Under the pieces are notes generated by a model, which was not told the DNA's origin, searched no databases, and was given only the letters and a program-made list of their open reading frames with translations. Made by a program: the position numbers and the translations under genes. Below are positions 1-4,176 of a DNA stretch of 8,390 nucleotides, one piece after another (the stretch's first letter is position 1; each line of letters starts with the position of its first letter). This stretch comes from Caldimonas sp. (GTDB lineage: Bacteria > Pseudomonadota > Gammaproteobacteria > Burkholderiales > Burkholderiaceae_C): positions 1 through 8,390 of the forward strand of contig JASLGD010000626.1 of NCBI GenBank assembly GCA_030150305.1, written 5' to 3'.

Positions 1-91
1 GCCGTGACGGCGGCGCGCGTGCAAGAACGTCGTTGCCTTCGACAAGGGTCCTTCGGTCGGGCCGCTTCGGCGCCGCCCCGGCACGCCGTCG
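1..91. other. Short non-coding flank, nothing recognised
   Basis: This stretch lies downstream of the RutE-like gene. Two forward frames stay open across it, but neither resembles a known protein. It holds no clear hairpin with a T run. It could be the edge of an intergenic region; the neighbouring gene is outside the window. Confidence 0.4.
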
Positions 92-667
92 TCATTCGAT
101 CCGGCACGCCTCTTCGAACGGCAGCCGCGGGCTGCGCGCGAACAGCTTCGAGCGGTCGCCGTGGCCGAGGTTGCAGATGAAGTTCGTGCGGACCGTCGTG
201 CCGGCCCAGAACGCGGCGTCGATCTTGGCGTGGTCGAAGCCGCTCATCGGGCCGCAGTCGAGCCCGATCGCGCGCGCCGCGAGGAGGAAGTAGCCGCCCT
301 GCAGGCTGGCGTTGCGAAACGCCGTCGCCTCGATGTGCGCCGGCTTGCCGACGAACCACGACTTCGCGTCGGCGTGCGGGAAGAGGAATGGCAGCTTCTC
401 GTAGAACGCGTAGTCGATGCCGAGCACCGCGGTGACCGGCGCCGACTGCGTCTTGGCGACATTGCCCGGCGACACGCACGCGAGCAGCTTTTCCTTCGCC
501 GCCGGCGAGCGGACGAAGACGATCCGCGCCGGCGACGAATTCGCCGACGTCGGGCCCCACTTCATCAGCGCGTAGATCCGCCGCAGCTCGTCGTCGGAGA
601 CCGGCTCGGCGGTGAAGCCGTTGTGCGTGCGGGCGTCGTCGAAGAGCTGCTCGGTGGTGATGTCCAT
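92..667 (-). CDS. rutE: RutE-like malonic semialdehyde reductase / nitroreductase-family flavoprotein
   Basis: The 191-residue protein matches the RutE/HadB branch of the nitroreductase superfamily in length and motifs. These are FMN-dependent, soluble, dimeric NAD(P)H oxidoreductases. In E. coli, RutE is assigned the reduction of malonic semialdehyde to 3-hydroxypropionate in the Rut uracil-degradation pathway. Visible family signatures are KWGPTSANSSPAR (residues 36-48), SPGN (66-69), the FPHAD..SWF stretch (96-105), EATAFRN (113-119), and GLDCGPMSGFD (135-145) in the cofactor-binding half. The protein ends with the typical LPFEEACRIE. The start is an ATG at 667; no Shine-Dalgarno sequence is evident. 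No other rut gene lies nearby, so the physiological substrate may be another aldehyde, enone or nitro compound. Family assignment is firm; the exact reaction is inferred. Confidence 0.88.
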   Translation of the reverse strand: MDITTEQLFDDARTHNGFTAEPVSDDELRRIYALMKWGPTSANSSPARIVFVRSPAAKEKLLACVSPGNVAKTQSAPVTAVLGIDYAFYEKLPFLFPHADAKSWFVGKPAHIEATAFRNASLQGGYFLLAARAIGLDCGPMSGFDHAKIDAAFWAGTTVRTNFICNLGHGDRSKLFARSPRLPFEEACRIE

Positions 668-691
668 GGCGATGCGTGGCTAGCGGGTCGC

Positions 692-761
692 CCGATTGTC
701 GCGAGCCGGCGCGGTCTTCGCTCGCGACGACGCGGCGGCGTCGTCGCCTTGCGACAATCGG
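692..761. promoter_or_regulatory. Divergent promoter region with mirrored -10-like boxes
   Basis: An 11-bp perfect inverted repeat occurs at 692-702 (CCGATTGTCGC) and 751-761 (GCGACAATCGG). Each arm, read outward, contains GACAAT, a good -10 candidate: 753-758 faces the DUF1841 gene and 700-695 faces the RutE-like gene. The forward box is followed by the GTG start at 765 after six bases, implying a leaderless or almost leaderless message. The reverse box leaves a leader of about 20 bases. No convincing -35 boxes are seen. Inside lies a second perfect inverted repeat, a 10-bp stem at 724-733/738-747 with a 4-base loop. The promoter call is inferred from motif and position only. Confidence 0.45.
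724..747. repeat. Perfect 10-bp stem-loop between divergent genes
   Basis: GCGACGACGC (724-733) is followed by the loop GGCG and by its exact reverse complement (738-747). It sits midway between the two outward-facing -10-like boxes, so it could be an operator for either gene. A chance GC-rich palindrome is also possible. Confidence 0.4.
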
Positions 762-764
762 CGC

Positions 765-1196
765 GTGTTCGCTCCGAGCCCGACCGACGTCCGCCGCTTC
801 TTCGTCGACGCCCGCCGCAAGCGCGACGAGCGGCTGCCGCTGACGCCGCTCGAGGCGATCGCCGCCGACTGGATCGCCGAGCACCCCGAGTACCGCGCCG
901 ACCTCGCCGACGCCGACGCCGCCGCGGCAGCGTCGTATCCGGCCGACGGCGGCCGCGAGAACCCGTTCCTGCACCTGTCGATGCACCTGTCGATCAGCGA
1001 GCAGGTTTCAATCGACCAGCCGCGCGGCATCCGCGCCGCGGTCGAGACGCTCGCGGCACGCCTCGGCTCGCTGCACGCCGCGCAGCACGAGGCGATGGAG
1101 TGCCTCGGGCGCATGCTCTGGGAGGCGCAACGCGGCGCCAAGGCGCCCGACGGCGACGCCTACGTCGAGTGCGTGCGCCGGCGCGCGGCGGGCTGA
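765..1196 (+). CDS. DUF1841 family protein, function unknown
   Basis: The 143-residue protein carries the hallmarks of the DUF1841 family, small soluble proteins of beta- and gammaproteobacteria with no established function. Recognisable blocks are VRRFF (residues 9-13), PLTPLEAIAADWIAEHPEY (25-43), NPFLHLSMHLSISEQVSIDQ (66-85), GIRAAVETLAARLG (88-101), and the helix with AQHEAMECLGRMLWEAQR (106-123). The His-rich pieces (H70, H74, H104, H108) resemble metal-ligand spacing, but no metal role is known to me. The start chosen is the GTG at 765, because family members begin with MFxPS immediately before VRRFF. A TTG at 696 would add 23 atypical residues and run through the promoter repeat. The gene ends 14 bp from the convergent cation transporter gene. 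Confidence 0.87.
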   Translation: MFAPSPTDVRRFFVDARRKRDERLPLTPLEAIAADWIAEHPEYRADLADADAAAAASYPADGGRENPFLHLSMHLSISEQVSIDQPRGIRAAVETLAARLGSLHAAQHEAMECLGRMLWEAQRGAKAPDGDAYVECVRRRAAG

Positions 1197-1210
1197 CCCA
1201 GCGGACCCGC

Positions 1211-1795
1211 TCACGGCTCGGCGGTGCGACGTTCGTCGCGCGCCGTACGCCAGACGTCGCGCGCCGAGTCGGCGTTGAGGATCGCGATGCCGATGCCGAC
1301 GACGAGATCGGGCCAGGCGTTGCCGACCGCTGCCGTCAGCGCACCGGCGGCGACGATCGCGACGTTGGCGAGCGCGTCGTTGCGCGCCGACAGGAACGCC
1401 GCGCGCGAGAGGCTGCCGGCGTGGCCGCGAACGCGCGCGAGCAGGAGCGCGCACGTCAGGTTGACGGCGAGCGCGCCGAGGCCGGTCGCGCCGAGCAGGA
1501 TCGGATCCGGCGCGACCGGCAGCTGCAGCTTCTGCCACGTTGTCGCCACCGTCGCGACCCCGGGGACGAGCAGGATCAGCGCGAGCGCCATGCCGAGCGC
1601 GGCGCGGCGGCGCGGCGGCCAGCCGAGCGCGACGGCGATCAGCGTGTTGATCGACGCGTCCTCGAGGAAGTCGACGCTGTCGGCGAAGAGCGAGACCGAG
1701 CCGATCGCGCGCGCGACCGCGAACTCGATGCCGAAGTAGGCGAGGTTGAGGAGCGCGACCGCGACGACGGTGCGCCGCAGCGCTGTCGTGGCCAT
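1211..1795 (-). CDS. Cation transporter, short CDF / TMEM163-like membrane protein
   Basis: The 194-residue inner-membrane protein has about six predicted transmembrane helices (roughly residues 9-28, 33-58, 66-86, 99-120, 134-157, 161-178). It matches the transmembrane half of cation diffusion facilitators, which exchange divalent metals for protons. Helix 2 carries ADSVDFLED, giving the DxxxD pair D42/D46 at the usual metal site. Helix 5 carries SARND, where most CDF proteins have HxxxD, so D140 remains and Ser136 replaces His. I recall the SRND form as typical of a bacterial subgroup of about 200-residue cation transporters, so it is probably a family trait. The C-terminal cytoplasmic metal-binding domain is absent, and the N-terminal Cys/His-rich segment of some relatives is also missing. 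The ATG at 1795 lies inside a palindrome. The transported metal cannot be told from sequence. Confidence 0.78.
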   Translation of the reverse strand: MATTALRRTVVAVALLNLAYFGIEFAVARAIGSVSLFADSVDFLEDASINTLIAVALGWPPRRRAALGMALALILLVPGVATVATTWQKLQLPVAPDPILLGATGLGALAVNLTCALLLARVRGHAGSLSRAAFLSARNDALANVAIVAAGALTAAVGNAWPDLVVGIGIAILNADSARDVWRTARDERRTAEP

Positions 1796-1813
1796 CGGCG
1801 TGCGCCGATGCTA
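1793..1813 (-). promoter_or_regulatory. Palindrome spanning -10 box to start codon of the cation transporter gene
   Basis: CATCGGCG (1793-1800), two central bases, then CGCCGATG (1803-1810) form a perfect 8+8 palindrome. Its last three bases on the reverse strand are the transporter's ATG. The other end overlaps TAGCAT (1813-1808), a reasonable -10 box that would place the transcript start about 6 bases before the ATG. A palindrome between -10 box and start codon is a classical operator position. In RNA it would hide the start codon in a hairpin. Both readings are inference; the symmetry itself is directly visible. Confidence 0.42.
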
Positions 1814-1815
1814 GG

Positions 1816-1832
1816 GCCGGCGCCGCGCCGGC
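1816..1832 (-). other. GC-rich hairpin in the response regulator-transporter gap
   Basis: GCCGGCG (1816-1822) and CGCCGGC (1826-1832) form a perfect 7-bp stem with a 3-base loop, 29 bp after the response-regulator stop codon. There is no T run, so it would be at most a weak or Rho-assisted terminator between the two genes. Chance self-complementarity is possible at this GC content. Confidence 0.25.
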
Positions 1833-1860
1833 GCGAGCCCTGTCATCGCGTGAACCGGCA

Positions 1861-2496
1861 CTAGCTGCCGACGAGCCCCTGGCGGATCGCGTAGACCGTC
1901 ATCTCCGAGTTGTTCGCGAGGCCGAGCTTCTCGAGGACGCGCGCGCGATACACGCTCACCGTCTTCGGGCTCAGCATCAGCTCGTCGGCGATGTCGGAAA
2001 GGCGCTTGCCCGACGCGATCATGACGAGCGTCTGCATCTCCCGGTCGGAGAGCTTGTCGTGCGCGTTCTCGAGCGCCGGCGTCGTCAGGCTCTCGACGAG
2101 CATCTGCGCGATTTCGGGGGTCACGTACTTGCGGCCCTGCGCGACGGTGCGCACCGCGCTCACGATCAGCGCCGGGTCGCCGCCCTTGTTGACGTAGCCG
2201 AACGCGCCGGCGCGCAGCGCCCGGATCGCGTACTGGTCCTCCGGGTACATCGAGACGACGAGGACGCGCATCGCGGTGCCTTCGTCCTTCAGCGCGTGCA
2301 GGACGTCGAGGCCGCTCCTGCCCGGCAGGTTGATGTCGAGGACGAGCACGTCGGCGGTTTTCTCGCGCAGCAGCCCGCGCAGCTCGCCGTAGTCGCCCGC
2401 CTCGCCGACGACCTCGATGTCGGCGGCGTCGGAGAGCGTGTCGCGGATGCCGCGCCGGATGAGGGCGTGGTCGTCGCAGAGGATGACGCGGATCAT
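1861..2496 (-). CDS. NarL/FixJ-family response regulator with LuxR-type HTH
   Basis: The 211-residue cytoplasmic transcription factor has two domains. The receiver domain (about residues 1-120) has the acidic pair D8/D9, phospho-acceptor D54 in LDINLPGRSG, switch residue S82 in VVSMYP, and K104 in YVNKGG. The LuxR/GerE-type helix-turn-helix (about 149-207) contains LSDREMQTL, GKRLSDIADEL and LSPKTVSVYRARVLEKLG, the last being the recognition helix region. All phosphorylation residues are intact, so it should dimerise and bind DNA on phosphorylation. It lies 94 bp downstream of a histidine kinase gene on the same strand and is almost certainly that kinase's partner. The ATG at 2496 is preceded by GGGA (reverse of 2504-2507) at 7 bases, an acceptable ribosome site. 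Targets cannot be told from the sequence. Confidence 0.93.
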   Translation of the reverse strand: MIRVILCDDHALIRRGIRDTLSDAADIEVVGEAGDYGELRGLLREKTADVLVLDINLPGRSGLDVLHALKDEGTAMRVLVVSMYPEDQYAIRALRAGAFGYVNKGGDPALIVSAVRTVAQGRKYVTPEIAQMLVESLTTPALENAHDKLSDREMQTLVMIASGKRLSDIADELMLSPKTVSVYRARVLEKLGLANNSEMTVYAIRQGLVGS

Positions 2497-2590
2497 GTCA
2501 GTGTCCCGGGAATGCGGTCAGCCAGGCGCCGGGGCGCCCCACGCGCGGCCGCGCCCCTCGGAGGCAGCGAACGAAGCGACCGCCCGGGCT
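2497..2590. repeat. GC-rich palindromes between kinase and regulator genes
   Basis: The 94-bp gap contains the self-complementary blocks GGGGCGCCCC (2531-2540) and GCGCGGCCGCGC (2543-2554), and an outer 7-bp pairing 2531-2537/2551-2557. They could form an RNA hairpin that tunes regulator expression relative to the kinase. They lack a T run, so a strong intrinsic terminator is unlikely. No separate promoter is obvious. Confidence 0.35.
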
Positions 2591-3730
2591 TCATACATCC
2601 GCCCACTGGCTGGGGTCGTACGACTTGTCCGGCGGCGCGGGAACGTACGCGCTCTCGGGCGTGTCGAGCGGCACCGAGAGGATCAGCGTCGTGCCGTGCG
2701 GTCCGCTCGAGAGGTCGATCCAGCCGCCGACCGTCGTCGCGCGCTCCTGCAGCCCGCGGATGCCGAACGAGCGCGCCTTGGCGAGGTCCTCCTGGCTGAC
2801 GCCGCGGCCGTTGTCGGTGATCTCGAGCGAGAGCACGCCGCCGGCGAGCGAGAGGTCGATCTGCACGCGCGTCGCCTGCGCGTGCTTGCTGATGTTCGTC
2901 AGCGCCTCCTGCGCGGTGCGGTAGGCGACGAGCGGAACGCCCTGCGGCAGCTCGAGCGGCTGCTTGGGCAGCCGCAGGTGGCAGACGACGCCGCTCCTGC
3001 GCTCGAAGCGCAGTGCGATCCAGTGCAGCGCCGCGACGAGTCCCTGCTCGAGGATCGCCGGCCTCAGGTTGTGCATGATCCGCTGGCTCGCCTCGACCGC
3101 GTGCGACACCGTCTCGAGCGCCGACTGCACGCGCGACACCACCTGCGGCGAGCTCGAGTGCCGCGCGATCCACGCGAGGTCGAACTTGAGCGCGGTGAGC
3201 GAGCCGCCGACGTCGTCGTGGATCTCGCGCGCGATCGCCGCGCGCTCGTGCTCGACGCTCGTCTGCAGGTGCTGCGCGAGCTCGTGCAGGCGCTCCTTCG
3301 ACGCGATCAGGTCGCGGTCGGCCTTGATGCGCGCGCGCCGCGTCTCGGCGGCGTCGATCGCGTGCAGCAGCGCCGGGACGAGGCGCGCGAGGTTGCTCTT
3401 CTGCAGGTAGTCGTTGGCGCCGTTGCGCATCGCCTCGACCGCGGTGTCGTCGCCGATCTCGCCCGAGACGAGGATGAACGGGATCTCGCGCATGCTCGCC
3501 TTCAGCAGCTCGAGCGCGACGAGCCCGGAGAAGCCCGGCAGGTTGTAATCGGAGACGACCGCGTCCCAGGGCTCGTCGAGCGCCTCGAGAAACGCGATCT
3601 CGGTGTCGATCCGCCGCGCCTGCACGTTCATCCCGCCGCGCAGCAGATGCGCGACGAGCACCTCGTGGTCGGGCTCCGAATCCTCGAGATGAAGGATGCG
3701 ATAGACGCGGTCGCGGGCCGGCGCGGACAT
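2591..3730 (-). CDS. Soluble hybrid histidine kinase: receiver + HisKA_3 + HATPase
   Basis: The 379-residue protein has no transmembrane segment. Residues about 10-125 form an N-terminal receiver domain with acidic E16/D17, phospho-acceptor D61 in VSDYNLPGFSG, S89 in LVSGE, and K111 in YLQKSN. A linker helix (about 128-160) leads to a HisKA_3 dimerisation domain with REIHDDVGG, whose H171 is the phospho-site. A HATPase_c domain follows, with N-box QEALTNISKHA (274-284), DNGRGV (306-311) and FGIRGLQERA (322-331). This is the NarX/DesK kinase class, which pairs with LuxR-type regulators, consistent with the regulator gene just downstream. The ATG at 3730 was preferred; a TTG at 3802 would add 24 atypical residues. 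The Gln of the usual HDxxxQ phosphatase motif is Gly (G176). With no sensor domain other than the receiver, its input is probably phosphotransfer from another kinase or a partner protein. Confidence 0.9.
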   Translation of the reverse strand: MSAPARDRVYRILHLEDSEPDHEVLVAHLLRGGMNVQARRIDTEIAFLEALDEPWDAVVSDYNLPGFSGLVALELLKASMREIPFILVSGEIGDDTAVEAMRNGANDYLQKSNLARLVPALLHAIDAAETRRARIKADRDLIASKERLHELAQHLQTSVEHERAAIAREIHDDVGGSLTALKFDLAWIARHSSSPQVVSRVQSALETVSHAVEASQRIMHNLRPAILEQGLVAALHWIALRFERRSGVVCHLRLPKQPLELPQGVPLVAYRTAQEALTNISKHAQATRVQIDLSLAGGVLSLEITDNGRGVSQEDLAKARSFGIRGLQERATTVGGWIDLSSGPHGTTLILSVPLDTPESAYVPAPPDKSYDPSQWADV

Positions 3731-3738
3731 AGCGGCGC

Positions 3739-3744
3739 AGTATG
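3739..3744 (-). promoter_or_regulatory. Possible -10 box of the kinase-regulator operon
   Basis: Read on the reverse strand this is CATACT, 8 bases before the kinase ATG at 3730, which would give a nearly leaderless transcript. No good -35 box is found 16-18 bp upstream. The call rests on resemblance and position only. Confidence 0.22.
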
Positions 3745-3852
3745 CCGACTGGAAACCGCTCGTCGCCTCTCGCGCCGGCCGTGTATTCCGGCGCAATGAC
3801 AAACCTCACGAACGCGGCTCGGTTGCGACCCGCTCCTGCGGTGACGGTGTGT

Positions 3853-3864
3853 TCGGTGCACCGA
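3853..3864. other. Perfect 12-bp palindrome upstream of the kinase gene
   Basis: TCGGTGCACCGA reads the same on both strands. It lies about 120 bp upstream of the kinase start and is flanked by two GTGACG copies (3841-3846 and 3867-3872). It could be a dimeric regulator site for the operon, or simply part of the repeat-rich intergenic region. Confidence 0.3.
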
Positions 3865-3888
3865 GCGTGACGCGGCCGCCGGGTGACC

Positions 3889-4046
3889 GGTTCCGCTCCA
3901 TGTCCCCCGGGCCTCTGCGCGTCGCGCGACGTGCCGGGCATCGCGGTGGGGTGGCTGGGTGGAGCGGAAGTATTAGGAGGAGGACCGGCCGTTCAGGCCA
4001 GGTCCGGGGGACATGGAGCGGAACCCAGCCACCCCGCCGCGATGCC
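3889..4046. repeat. Interleaved long inverted repeats, unclassified element
   Basis: Two long inverted pairs overlap. Pair A is a perfect 22-bp match, 3889-3910 with 4004-4025; one mismatch then three more matches take it inward to 3914/4000. Pair B is 24 bp with one mismatch, 3937-3960 with 4023-4046. The order A-B-A'-B' is not a simple nested hairpin: either arm pair can form, or they make a pseudoknot-like fold. The 10-mer TGGAGCGGAA occurs at 3960-3969 and 4014-4023 and inverted at 3891-3900. A further hairpin (GGACCGGCC with GGCC-A-GGTCC, 3982-4005) and a 12-bp palindrome (3920-3931) lie inside. Taken as a unit, 3889-4025 has 22-bp terminal inverted repeats around 137 bp, like a MITE, but I see no target-site duplication. 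A structured non-coding RNA is the alternative. No gene is visible. Confidence 0.6.
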
Positions 4047-4049
4047 GCG

Positions 4050-4158
4050 CTCGATGGTCGCAACTCGACGGACTCAATGGCAGCAACTCGACGGTTCCGA
4101 CCCGATGGTGCGACTCGATGGTCGCGGCTCGATGGTCGCGACTCGATGATGCGAGTCG
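4050..4158. repeat. Degenerate tandem repeat, unit near CTCGATGGTCGCGA
   Basis: Six copies of CTCGAYG start at 4050, 4064, 4087, 4114, 4128 and 4142. Three complete 14-bp units (4050, 4114, 4128) differ only in their last two bases. The 4064 and 4087 units are longer (23 and 27 bp) and share a 12-bp exact repeat GCAACTCGACGG at 4060-4071 and 4083-4094. Unit lengths are not multiples of three and neither strand carries a plausible gene. The array directly follows the inverted-repeat cluster and ends 19 bp from the permease stop codon. Confidence 0.6.
4139..4158 (-). terminator. Stem-loop after the permease gene, weak terminator candidate
   Basis: CGACTCG (4139-4145) and CGAGTCG (4152-4158) pair perfectly across a 6-base loop, about 18 bp past the permease stop on the transcribed strand. 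No U tract follows, so intrinsic termination is doubtful. The hairpin is partly built from the tandem-repeat unit. Confidence 0.3.
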
Positions 4159-4176
4159 GAAGCGAAACTCGCGTCG

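Noticed and set aside
696..764. TTG-initiated N-terminal extension of the DUF1841 protein
   Set aside because: The extra 23 residues are unlike family N-termini and would be translated from the inverted-repeat promoter region. The GTG at 765 fits the family start.
1197..1210. Bidirectional terminator between the convergent DUF1841 and transporter genes (and likewise at 7680-7700)
   Set aside because: The gaps are only 14 and 21 bp and contain no stem-loop or T run.
161..1864. A 567-codon forward open frame, plus similar long frames at 4924-6864 (+) and 3806-6970 (-)
   Set aside because: They lie opposite or across well-supported genes and are dominated by Arg/Ala/Asp. This is the usual shadow of high-GC coding sequence, with no recognisable domain.
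3889..4025. Integron attC site
   Set aside because: It is an imperfect palindrome of suitable length, but the RYYYAAC/GTTRRRY core sites are missing and there is no cassette-like gene or integrase.
3889..4025. Complete insertion sequence
   Set aside because: Terminal inverted repeats are present, but there is no room for a transposase and I see no target-site duplication. At most it is a non-autonomous element.
4050..4158. CRISPR array
   Set aside because: Units are short and degenerate, there are no unique 30-40 bp spacers, and no cas genes are near.
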